Positions 11,064-18,260 of a stretch of 44,273 nt of DNA are shown piece by piece. Numbering within the stretch: position 1 is the stretch's first letter; each line of letters opens with the position of its first letter. Location of the stretch: assembly GCA_902805775.1 (NCBI GenBank), contig CADCUB010000047.1, positions 1 to 44,273 on the forward strand. Reading direction: 5' to 3'. A program made the position numbers and the translations under genes. The notes under the pieces are model-generated. The model did not search any database. It had not been told where the DNA came from and saw only the letters and a list, made by a program, of their open reading frames with translations. This DNA comes from an uncultured Frankineae bacterium (lineage in GTDB: Bacteria; Actinomycetota; Actinomycetes; Mycobacteriales; SCTD01).

Positions 11064-12238
11064 GCGTCTTCGCCGACCTGGTCGGGCAGGAGGCGGTCGT
11101 CGACCAGCTGCGTGCCGCGGCGGCCGCCGCCGCGCGGGTGCAGGCCGGCCAGGACGAGGGCAGCGGCGCCATGACCCACGCCTGGCTGTTCACCGGACCG
11201 CCCGGGTCCGGCCGGTCGAACGCCGCCAAGGCCTTCGCCGCCGCCCTGCAGTGCGCGACCGGCGAGGGCTGCGGGCGGTGCGAGGGCTGCCGGCAGGTGA
11301 TGGCCGGCGCCCACCCGGACGTCGCGCTCATCGTGCCCGAGGGACTGTCCATCAGCGTGCGCGACGCCCGCCGCATCATCCTGCGCTCGGCGCACGCGCC
11401 GACCCGCGGGCGGTGGCAGGTCACCCTCATCGAGGACGCCGACCGGCTCACCGACGACGCCTCGAACGCCCTGCTCAAGGCTCTCGAGGAGCCTCCCGCC
11501 TCCAGCGTCCTGCTGCTGTCGGCCCCGAGCGCGGAGGACCTGCTCCCGACCATCCGCTCGCGGTGCCGCCGGGCCCGCCTGCGGACACCGCCCGCCGACG
11601 ACGTGGCACGGGTGCTGGTCGAGCGCGACGGCGTCGACCCGGCCATGGCGGCCTTCGCCGCCCGCGCAGCGCAGGGCCACATCGGGCGGGCCAAGCGCCT
11701 CGCGACCGACGAGGAGGCGCGGCGGGAGCGCCGTGACGTCCTCGCGCTGCCCCGGTCGCTGCAGGGGGTCGGGTCGGCGCTGGGCGCGGCCGCCGACCTC
11801 GTCGACGCCGCCAAGGACGAGGCGGCGCGCCTGACCTCCGGCCGGGACGCCGCCGAGAAGGAGTCGCTGTCGACCGCGCTGGGCGTGGGCGCCACCGGCC
11901 GCGGCGTCACGGGTGGCCGCGCCGGCGCCGGCGCGCTCAAGGAGCTCGAGAAGACCCAGAAGAGCCGGGGGACCCGCACCCAGCGCGACGCCCTCGACCG
12001 GGCGCTGGTCGACCTGGCAGCGTTCTACCGCGACGTGCTCCAGCACCAGCTGCAGACCGGCGCCGCGCTCGTGCACAGCGACCTGGGGGAGCAGTCGGCG
12101 ACGATCGCGCGCGCCACGACGGCGGCTTCGACACTGCGGCGCATCGACGCGGTGCTGGCCTGTCGTGAGGCGCTGGACGCCAACGTCGCGCCGCTGCTCG
12201 CCGTCGAGGCGATGGCGCTCGCCCTGCGCACGGGCTGA
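11060..12238 (+). CDS. holB: DNA polymerase III subunit delta'
   Basis: This 392-residue clamp-loader subunit is related to DnaX. Visible features are the N-terminal FADLVGQEAVVDQL, a degenerate P-loop GPPGSGRSN, a four-cysteine zinc module (C..GC..C..C around 75-90), and the Walker B-like VTLIEDADRLT. The sensor region LLKALEEPP and the SRC motif (TIRSRC) complete the AAA+ set. With DnaX and delta it opens the beta clamp and loads it onto primed DNA in the cytoplasm. The start is GTG 11060, coupled to tmk by a 4-bp overlap. A central Ala/Gly-rich linker (about 250-300) is longer than in enteric HolB but usual for actinobacteria. Confidence 0.95.
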   Translation: MSVFADLVGQEAVVDQLRAAAAAAARVQAGQDEGSGAMTHAWLFTGPPGSGRSNAAKAFAAALQCATGEGCGRCEGCRQVMAGAHPDVALIVPEGLSISVRDARRIILRSAHAPTRGRWQVTLIEDADRLTDDASNALLKALEEPPASSVLLLSAPSAEDLLPTIRSRCRRARLRTPPADDVARVLVERDGVDPAMAAFAARAAQGHIGRAKRLATDEEARRERRDVLALPRSLQGVGSALGAAADLVDAAKDEAARLTSGRDAAEKESLSTALGVGATGRGVTGGRAGAGALKELEKTQKSRGTRTQRDALDRALVDLAAFYRDVLQHQLQTGAALVHSDLGEQSATIARATTAASTLRRIDAVLACREALDANVAPLLAVEAMALALRTG

Positions 12239-12260
12239 GGCCCGGCCGCCCCGGCGGGCC
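12239..12260 (+). terminator. GC-rich hairpin after holB
   Basis: GGCCCG (12239-12244) pairs with CGGGCC (12255-12260), extended by a CC/GG pair with one bulge. It starts directly after the holB stop codon. There is no T-run, which is common for terminators in high-GC actinobacteria. Confidence 0.5.
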
Positions 12261-12282
12261 GCTAGACTGCTGCCCGCACGAC

Positions 12283-12358
12283 GCCGCCTTAGCTCAGTCG
12301 GTAGAGCACCTCACTCGTAATGAGGTTGTCATCGGTTCGATTCCGATAGGCGGCTCCA
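12283..12358 (+). tRNA. tRNA-Thr (anticodon CGT)
   Basis: The sequence folds into a full cloverleaf. The acceptor GCCGCCT pairs with AGGCGGC, the D stem is GCTC/GAGC, the anticodon stem CCTCA/TGAGG encloses CTCGTAA with anticodon CGT at 12316-12318, and the T arm is ATCGG-TTCGATT-CCGAT. The discriminator is T, and CCA is encoded (12356-12358). It reads the ACG threonine codon. A TAGACT at 12263-12268 is a likely -10 element. The 3' side borders a decayed region, consistent with this tRNA having served as an integration site, but I found no duplicate of its 3' end in the window. Confidence 0.97.
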
Positions 12359-12798
12359 GGCCTGACCTGCAGGAACAAGCGTCCGGCAAGACTCTCGACA
12401 AGAGGCTCCGGTGCTAGCGCGGTGGCCAGTGGTGCTGCCCCCGCCGTCACTTCGCCTCGCCCCACAGCGCCTGACCCATCCGGTCGGCCGCGTACCCGGC
12501 GAACCGAGCTCGGCAACACCCAAGCCCTGGAAGGCCCCCCTTCGGGCCGCACCAGTCCTGCCCGTGCACGACCACCTGCCTCCGGACCGACCGAGCCGAT
12601 CGAGGTCCTCGACGACGCGGCCGGCCTGGCGTCCAGGAGCATCAACGCACAGTGGACATCTGAGGGCACGTTCGCGGACCACGTGACCGTGCCGGACGGC
12701 CGGCCGGCCGAAGGCGGACGGCAGACGTCTCGGGACTTTGGCCGTTCGCTCAGTGACCAAGGAGGAGGGCCCACGCGCCGGCCAGCTCGCGGAACGAC
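12359..12798. other. No recognisable gene (decayed spacer after tRNA-Thr)
   Basis: These 440 bp contain short open frames on both strands, but none has a plausible ribosome site, family motif or convincing codon bias. I regard them as non-coding or degraded DNA between the tRNA and the TauE pseudogene. Confidence 0.5.
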
Positions 12799-12945
12799 GT
12801 GAGCGACCTGTCCGGCATCGACATCGCCGGCCTCATCACCGCAAGAGTGCTCGTCGGACGCGCCAAGATGGCGCTCGGCGCAGTCGGGTGGCAGCGTGGC
12901 CCTGTTCGCCTCGAGACTGCCGGCGCGCCAGCGGACCGGGGCGCT
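12799..12945 (+). pseudogene. Frameshifted N-terminal remnant of a TauE/SafE permease gene
   Basis: From the GTG at 12799 the translation 'SDLSGIDIAGLITARVLVG' lines up with 'SGLSAPDVAALVTAALLVG' of the intact permease gene at 14281. This continues through 'AKMALGAVG' against 'AKTALGGVG'. About 2 nt are then missing, and the match resumes in another frame as 'ALFASRLPARQRTGAL' against 'ALFASVLPARQSTGAL'. Similarity fades after about 12945 and the rest of the gene is absent. It is a decayed duplicate of the neighbouring gene, probably about 50 codons long and not functional. Confidence 0.85.
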
Positions 12946-13212
12946 AGGCCACGACCCCGCGAGGTCATCCGCTCGGTGCCCACCCGCGTCCTCCGTCTCC
13001 TCGCAGTCCTCCGGTCCTCACGACTCGCACTCCCGATCCGGCAAGAGCAGTCGAGGTCTCCGCTGCTCTGCGGTGCAGCAGGTCAGCGTCGGGCTGACGG
13101 GCGTCACGCCTGCGGGCGAAGAGGGCCACGGCAGGCGGTGCCACCGGAGCTGCCCTGACTCCTCGTGCTCTCCCCCGCAGCCTCGGAGAAGTTCTGTCTT
13201 CACAAGGTCCTA

Positions 13213-13224
13213 ATGTCCTGACAT
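13213..13224. promoter_or_regulatory. Inverted repeat (putative operator) upstream of the tautomerase gene
   Basis: ATGTC-CT-GACAT is a perfect 5-bp inverted repeat with a 2-bp centre, 50 bp before the GTG at 13275. Its core TGTCCTGACA differs by one base from TGTCCTAACA in the operator between the GntR gene and iolC. A shared regulator is possible but unproven. Confidence 0.45.
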
Positions 13225-13274
13225 AGTCCCGGCCACTGGTTGGCGTCCCGCGACGCCCCGTCGAGGGAGGCCCT

Positions 13275-13667
13275 GTGCCCCTAGTCCGCATCGATGTCGT
13301 CGAGGGGCGTCGCAGCCCCGAGGAGTTGCGACGCCTGGCAGACACGGTCCAGGAGGTCATGCTCGACGTCTTCGCCGCCCCTGCAGGGGATCGCTACCAG
13401 GTGATCACCGTGCACCCGCCCGGGCACTTGATCTGTGAGGACACCGGCTTGGGCATCGAGCGCAGCGACGACCTGGTGGTGCTGCAGGTGTTCCAGCAAG
13501 GGCGCTCCGACCAGCAGAAGCGCGCGCTCTACGCGGAGCTGTCCCGGCGGCTGGCCGCCGCGACAGCCCTGGCACCCGGCGACCTCATCGTGTCCGTCGC
13601 CGCCAACACCCGTGCTGACTGGTCCTTCGGACTGGGTCGCGCCCAGTTCCTCGACGGCGACCTCTGA
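13275..13667 (+). CDS. Tautomerase-superfamily protein, malonate semialdehyde decarboxylase-like
   Basis: The 130-residue product begins Met-Pro, so removal of Met exposes the catalytic Pro-1 that defines the tautomerase superfamily. The layout matches malonate semialdehyde decarboxylase (MSAD) of Pseudomonas pavonaceae as I remember it: an N-terminal PL.. strand, DRYQ with the Asp equivalent to MSAD Asp37, EDTGLG in the middle and ADWSFGLGRAQF near the end. The MSAD arginine pair R73/R75 appears here as QGR, so the first Arg is replaced by Gln. MSAD activity is therefore uncertain, and another tautomerase or hydratase role is possible. GTG 13275 has a strong GAGGGAGG ribosome site 4 nt upstream. 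The gene stands alone between two decayed stretches. If it does act on malonate semialdehyde, it would connect to the end product of the inositol pathway further along. Confidence 0.85.
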   Translation: MPLVRIDVVEGRRSPEELRRLADTVQEVMLDVFAAPAGDRYQVITVHPPGHLICEDTGLGIERSDDLVVLQVFQQGRSDQQKRALYAELSRRLAAATALAPGDLIVSVAANTRADWSFGLGRAQFLDGDL

Positions 13668-14280
13668 CTTCACGGCCAGCGTCGCCCTGGACCGATCGCG
13701 TCCCGTCAAGGAGGTACGGCGTGCACCCACGCCACCCAGCCGCCCTTGTCGGCGCGAGATCAGGACGGCCGGCCTCGGTGCAGCCGTCAACTGGCATAGA
13801 GCTGCACGGAAGATGCGAGGGCTCGTTCCAACCGCCTGGGACCACGCTCGTCGAGCACGCAGTCGAAGACCATGAGCAGGGCGGAGTCCACGTGGCGCAG
13901 TCGCGTCCTCTTTCGTCGGTCGTGGACGAAGAAGTTCGTCAACGGTGCACGCCCGCCGCCGGACACGGCGGCGAGCGACGCATCGGGGCCCAGCTCTGGG
14001 GCGCCCCGCCATCTCGTCGGAGTCGCGGCGAGGCTCGACGCAGGGGACCGACGCAGGGAACCGAGGAAGCGGGCTCGAGAGGCAGTGCCACCCCAGTGTG
14101 CTGGTCATGCCCCGGCTCGACCGGCCGACACAGCTGCTGGCCCGCCTCGGTCATGAGCCATGCGCAGGCGGCTCGTGAGGACCGTTGCGACGGGCCTGGG
14201 GCGCCGCCCGGGGGCCGGACGAGTGGGCGCTGACCGTCGTCTGCGCCGTATCTCGGGCCAGCGCGCGTGCGCCTGACAGC
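13668..14280. other. No recognisable gene (probable decayed DNA)
   Basis: The 613 bp between the tautomerase and the permease gene show several open frames on both strands, none with a recognisable domain, ribosome site or consistent codon bias. No hairpin terminator stood out. The flanking pseudogene suggests this is also degenerate, but I could not identify its source. Confidence 0.45.
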
Positions 14281-15060
14281 GTGAGCGGATTGTCGGCACC
14301 CGACGTTGCGGCCCTGGTCACCGCGGCCTTGCTGGTCGGCTTCGCCAAGACGGCGCTCGGTGGAGTCGGCCTCATCAGCGTTGCGCTGTTCGCCTCGGTA
14401 CTGCCGGCGCGCCAATCGACCGGCGCGCTGCTGGTGCTACTGCTCGTCGGTGACGTCATCGCCGTCCTCGTCTACCGCCGGCACGCCGACTGGCCGGCCC
14501 TGCTGCGGCTCGTGCGCTCGGTGGTCGTCGGTGTCGTCGTCGGCGTGGCCTTCCTCGCGGCGGCCGGCGATGAGACGGTGCGCAGGACCATCGGCATGGT
14601 GTTGTTGCTGCTCGTCGGCGTGCACCTCCTGCGGCGCCACGTCCCGCGGCCGGTCGTGCGGGGGTACACCCCTTCTTCGCAGGGGTCGTCGAGCCACCCG
14701 TCACGACGACGCACCGTGCCGCCCCGCGTGTTCGGTGCCTTGGCCGGCTTCACGACGATGGTCGCCAACGCCGGGGGACCGGTCATGTCGCTCTACCTGC
14801 TGGCCGCCCGCCTGGACAAGCTTGCCTTCCTCGGCACGAGCGCCTGGTTCTTCCTGGTGGTCAACGCGTTCAAGGTCCCTCTCAGCGTGGCCCTCGGTCT
14901 CGTCGACCGGGACACCCTCCTGCTCGACGCGGCCCTGGTGCCCGCCGTGCTCGTCGGCGCCGGACTGGGGCTCCTCGTCGTGCAGCGCATCCCACAGGTG
15001 CTCTTCGAACAGGCGGTCCTCGTCCTCACCGTCCTCGCCGCGATCAACCTGATGCGATGA
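14281..15060 (+). CDS. TauE/SafE-family permease (putative sulfite/anion exporter)
   Basis: This 259-residue membrane protein has about eight hydrophobic helices in two halves, as in the TauE/SafE (DUF81) family. The first half begins AALLVGFAKTALGGVG and contains LPARQSTGALL. The second half repeats the fold with GFTTMVANAGGP, the characteristic family phrase. Known members export sulfite, sulfoacetate or related anions; here the substrate is unknown. GTG 14281 was chosen because the pseudogene copy begins at the same codon, although no Shine-Dalgarno is obvious. A truncated duplicate lies 1.5 kb upstream. The next gene, a PhyH-type dioxygenase gene, is 70 bp downstream on the same strand and may be co-transcribed. 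Confidence 0.85.
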   Translation: MSGLSAPDVAALVTAALLVGFAKTALGGVGLISVALFASVLPARQSTGALLVLLLVGDVIAVLVYRRHADWPALLRLVRSVVVGVVVGVAFLAAAGDETVRRTIGMVLLLLVGVHLLRRHVPRPVVRGYTPSSQGSSSHPSRRRTVPPRVFGALAGFTTMVANAGGPVMSLYLLAARLDKLAFLGTSAWFFLVVNAFKVPLSVALGLVDRDTLLLDAALVPAVLVGAGLGLLVVQRIPQVLFEQAVLVLTVLAAINLMR

Positions 15061-15130
15061 CGGCGCGCTCCTCGTCCATCCGGTCAGGATCGTGCAGGCT
15101 GGGGATCCCCTCGTCCGGAAGGCCCACCAC

Positions 15131-16315
15131 GTGACGCACGCATCGAGCGCCAGGACGGTCGCATGGCTCACCACGGGCGAGTGCCGCGTCGACGACCTCC
15201 GCAGGGTGGTCGAGGTCGCCACGGACGCCGCCGACTACCCGTACGCGGACGACGTCCGCGACGGCGTCCTCGTCTACGGTCGCCGACTGCGGGAGGCGGT
15301 GGCCGACGGCGACGGCCGACGTGAGGTCCAAGCAGAGCTGGTCCGCGCCCTGTCGGACGGCCCCGGCGTCGCGCTGTTCGCCGGCGCCTTCCCAGAGCCC
15401 GGCGTGCTCGACCAGGCGTCTGCGGTGTTCGTGGAGATGATCGACGAGCAGCGGGCCTCCGGCACCGCCGGTGGCGACCACTTCGCCGCAGCCGGAGCCA
15501 ACGACCGTGTCTGGGGCGCGCTCGACAAACTCGCTCTCCGCGCTCCGGCGGTCTTCGCCGACTACTACGCCAACGACGTCCTCGCCGTCGTCGCGGAGGC
15601 CTGGCTAGGCCCTGGCTACCAGGTGACCAGCCAGATCAACGTCGTCAACCCCGGCGGCGCCGCGCAGGTGGCGCACCGCGACTACCACCTCGGCTTCATG
15701 TCGGCGCAGCAGAGCCTCGCGTTCCCGGCGCACGTGCACCGCCTCTCGCCGGCACTGACCCTGCAGGGCGCCGTGGCGCACTGCGACATGCCGGTCGTGA
15801 CCGGCCCGACGATGTACCTGCCCCACTCGCAGAAGTACGAGGCGGGTTACGTCGCAAGCCACCTGCCTGAGTTCTCGGCGTACTTCGACGAGCACTTCGT
15901 GCAGCCGCCGCTCCGCAAGGGCGACGCCGCGTTCTTCAACCCGGCCGTCCTGCACGGCGCCGGGACGAACCGCTCGTCGGACGTCCGGCGGATGGCCAAC
16001 CTCCTGCAGGTGTCCTCGCCCTTCGGACGGGCGATGGAGGCGGTCGACCGCACGGCGATGTGCGAGGCGCTCTACCCGGTCCTGCTCTCCCGTCCGTCGG
16101 CGTGTGCTGACGAGCGCAGCCTGCTCAACGTCGTCGCCGCGTCCGCCGAGGGCTACCCCTTCCCGACGGACCTCGACCAGGACCAGCCGCTCGGTGGTCT
16201 GGCGCCGCCCAGCCAGGCCGACGTCCTGCGCAGGGCCCTCGCGGAGCGGTGGTCCGAAGCGGCCCTCGCCGACGCCCTGCGAGCCCAGGCCGACCGCCGC
16301 ATCCGGATGCGCTGA
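15131..16315 (+). CDS. PhyH-family Fe(II)/2-oxoglutarate dioxygenase
   Basis: The protein of about 394 residues belongs to the phytanoyl-CoA dioxygenase family. The iron-binding facial triad is visible as His and Asp in AHRDYHLG, and the distal His in VLHGAGTN is followed by an Arg in SSDVRR for 2-oxoglutarate. It should hydroxylate, demethylate or oxidatively cleave a small substrate using O2 and 2-oxoglutarate, in the cytoplasm. I prefer GTG 15131 over GTG 15092 because GGAAGG lies 8 nt upstream. A GGGGATCCCC palindrome (15101-15110) sits in the spacer. The gene is flanked by the TauE/SafE permease gene and by the LacI-controlled dehydrogenase/P450 operon, 95 bp downstream. A role in oxidising the same carbohydrate as the P450 operon, or in desulfonation coupled to sulfite export, is inference. 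Confidence 0.82.
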   Translation: MTHASSARTVAWLTTGECRVDDLRRVVEVATDAADYPYADDVRDGVLVYGRRLREAVADGDGRREVQAELVRALSDGPGVALFAGAFPEPGVLDQASAVFVEMIDEQRASGTAGGDHFAAAGANDRVWGALDKLALRAPAVFADYYANDVLAVVAEAWLGPGYQVTSQINVVNPGGAAQVAHRDYHLGFMSAQQSLAFPAHVHRLSPALTLQGAVAHCDMPVVTGPTMYLPHSQKYEAGYVASHLPEFSAYFDEHFVQPPLRKGDAAFFNPAVLHGAGTNRSSDVRRMANLLQVSSPFGRAMEAVDRTAMCEALYPVLLSRPSACADERSLLNVVAASAEGYPFPTDLDQDQPLGGLAPPSQADVLRRALAERWSEAALADALRAQADRRIRMR

Positions 16316-16347
16316 CCACCGGGACCTCGACGCCGCTCCGGCAGCCC

Positions 16348-16396
16348 TTGACACACGCCATCCGTTCCTCCACGCTGGCTGCTTAAAGCGCTTCAA
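16348..16396 (+). promoter_or_regulatory. Promoter with LacI-type operator (site 1)
   Basis: TTGACA at 16348-16353 is a consensus -35, and CACGCT at 16371-16376 is a weak -10 after 17 bp. The palindrome TTAAAGCGCTTCAA (16383-16396) follows and would cover the start of transcription. The AAGCGCTT core is typical for LacI-family operators. The same element with one arm base changed lies at 21642-21657. GGAGG at 16401-16405 is the ribosome site for the dehydrogenase. Confidence 0.8.
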
Positions 16397-16410
16397 TACT
16401 GGAGGTCGAC

Positions 16411-17424
16411 ATGGTGGACAGCGTGGGCGTCGGGTTGATCGGTGCTGGACGCATGGGGTCCTTCCACGCCGAGACGCTGTCCTCGAAGGTGACCGGCGCG
16501 GAACTGGTTGCGGTCGCCGATCCGGCGCCGGACGCCGCCCGCCGCCTGACCGACCGGCTCTCGGGCGAGCCGAACACCGATCCGCTGGAGCTGGTCGCCG
16601 ACCCTCAGGTGCAGGCGGTGGTCATCGCCACGCCGGCGCGGACGCACGCGAACCTGGTGGTGGCCTGCGCGGAGGCCGGCAAGGCGGTGTTCTGCGAGAA
16701 GCCGATGGCGTTGACGCTGGAGGAGGCCGACGCCGCGGTGGCTGCTGCCGACCGGGCCGGCATCCCGTTGCAGGTGGGCTTCAACCGCCGGTTCGCCGCA
16801 GACTTTGCGGCAGCCCGTGAGGTGGTCGCTGCCGGCGGAGTCGGAGCGCCGCAGCTGCTCCGGTCAGTCCTCCGCGACCCAGGTCTCGCCGATCCGGGCG
16901 CGGTGCGTCCGTGGACGATCTTCTACGAGACGCTCATCCACGACTTCGACGCCTTGTTGTGGTTCAACCCCGGCGCGCGGCCCGTGGACGTGTACGCGGT
17001 GGCGGACGCGCTCGTCGCGCCGGACTTCAAGGACGCCGGGCTCCTCGACACCGCCGTCGTCGTCGTGCGCTTCGACAACGGCGCCATCGCCACGGCGGAG
17101 GCAAGCTTCTCGGCCGCGTACGGCTACGACATCCGGGGGGAGGTCTTCGGGTCTGCCGGGATGGTCACCGCAGGCAGTACGCGGGAGACGGCGATGCAGC
17201 ACTGGACCGCAGACGGCGTGCACGCGCGGACCGTCCGTCGCGACACGGACCTGTTCGCCGCGGCCTACACGGCCGAGCTGACGCACTTCGTCGACTGCGT
17301 CCGCTCCGGTGCGACCCCGCAGGTCACCGGTTCCGATGCCCGCCGGGCGCTCGCGCTCGCGCTGGCCTGCATCCGCTCCGTGCAGGAGGGGCGTCCCGTC
17401 CGCCTCGAGGAGGTCGAGCCGTGA
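16411..17424 (+). CDS. Gfo/Idh/MocA-family NAD(P)-dependent dehydrogenase
   Basis: This 337-residue oxidoreductase has an N-terminal Rossmann fold (GLIGAGRMGSFHA), the family FCEKPM motif near residue 95 with its catalytic Lys, and an HDFD motif near 190 holding the catalytic His/Asp. Relatives include myo-inositol 2-dehydrogenase, scyllo-inositol and glucose-fructose oxidoreductases; the typical substrate is a cyclic polyol or a sugar oxidised to a keto form. It is the first gene of a four-gene unit with 4-bp overlaps (dehydrogenase, TIM-barrel isomerase, P450, reductase). The start is ATG 16411 with GGAGG 5 nt upstream. A LacI operator lies directly ahead. It is one of three such dehydrogenases in the window, and the exact substrate cannot be read from the sequence. 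Confidence 0.9.
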   Translation: MVDSVGVGLIGAGRMGSFHAETLSSKVTGAELVAVADPAPDAARRLTDRLSGEPNTDPLELVADPQVQAVVIATPARTHANLVVACAEAGKAVFCEKPMALTLEEADAAVAAADRAGIPLQVGFNRRFAADFAAAREVVAAGGVGAPQLLRSVLRDPGLADPGAVRPWTIFYETLIHDFDALLWFNPGARPVDVYAVADALVAPDFKDAGLLDTAVVVVRFDNGAIATAEASFSAAYGYDIRGEVFGSAGMVTAGSTRETAMQHWTADGVHARTVRRDTDLFAAAYTAELTHFVDCVRSGATPQVTGSDARRALALALACIRSVQEGRPVRLEEVEP

Positions 17425-18260
17425 AAGCCCGCGAAGCGTTCGAACTGGCTGTGAGCTCCGAGATGGTCTTCCTCGACCTGCCGCACGTGGAGCGCGTGCG
17501 TCGCATCGACGCGCTCGGCTTCGCCGTGGAGATCTGGGACTGGACCACCAAGGACGTCCCGGCCCTGGTGGCTACGGGCGCCAGGTTCTCCTCCATGACC
17601 GGCTACGTCACCGGCCGCCTCGCCGACTCCGAGGGGGCGGACGAGCTGATGCGGACGGCCGAGCAGTCGGTGCGCGTCGCGCACGAGCTCGGCTGCCCGA
17701 GGCTGAACCTGCACGGCACCGGCCTGGACGCCCGGGGCCTGCCCGTCGTGCCGGCCGGTGAGGTCACCGGCCCCATGTGGGTGCAGGCCGTCCGCACCCT
17801 CGAGCGCATCGCCGCGCTCGGCGACCGCGAGGGCCTCGTCTTCTGCCTGGAGAACCTCAACACCGCCGTCGACCACCCGGGCGTCCCGTTCGCCCGCCTG
17901 TCGGACGTCACGGCGCTCGTGGCCGCGGTCGACAGCCCCCACCTGCGGGTCATGCTCGACCTCTACCACGCGCAGATCGGCGAGGGCGACCTCATCTCGG
18001 CCGTCCGTCGAGCGGTCCACCTCATCGGGGAGGTCCAGGTCGCGGACGTCCCCGGCCGCTGCGAGCCCGGGACCGGGGAGATCTCCTACCCGGCGATCGC
18101 TCGGGCGCTGGCCGACGTCGGCTACCGCGGCACCGTCGGCCTCGAGGCCTGGGCGTCGTCCGACAGCGAGCTGGCACTCGAGCGCTTCCGCGCAGCGTTC
18201 ACGCTGCCGGACCCCGTCGGCGCAGCGTCCGTCCCCGTCTTGGCCGGAGGTCCCGCATGA
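17421..18260 (+). CDS. Hydroxypyruvate isomerase-like TIM-barrel protein
   Basis: The 279-residue protein is an AP-endonuclease-2/xylose-isomerase-like TIM barrel. Metal-binding positions are seen in CLENLNT (Glu), MLDLYHAQ (Asp, His), and GLEAW (Glu). The phrase QVADVPGRCEPGTGEISY is characteristic of the hydroxypyruvate isomerase subgroup (QIA..P.R.EP..GE). In the local setting it more likely isomerises or epimerises the keto product of the preceding dehydrogenase than free hydroxypyruvate. It starts with GTG 17421 in a 4-bp overlap with the dehydrogenase stop and ends in a 4-bp overlap with the P450 start, so all are translationally coupled. Confidence 0.85.
   Translation: MKAREAFELAVSSEMVFLDLPHVERVRRIDALGFAVEIWDWTTKDVPALVATGARFSSMTGYVTGRLADSEGADELMRTAEQSVRVAHELGCPRLNLHGTGLDARGLPVVPAGEVTGPMWVQAVRTLERIAALGDREGLVFCLENLNTAVDHPGVPFARLSDVTALVAAVDSPHLRVMLDLYHAQIGEGDLISAVRRAVHLIGEVQVADVPGRCEPGTGEISYPAIARALADVGYRGTVGLEAWASSDSELALERFRAAFTLPDPVGAASVPVLAGGPA

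Noticed and set aside
12289-12774. Minus-strand frame running across tRNA-Thr
   Set aside because: Its C-terminus is the antisense of the tRNA, and the rest has no motif or ribosome site.
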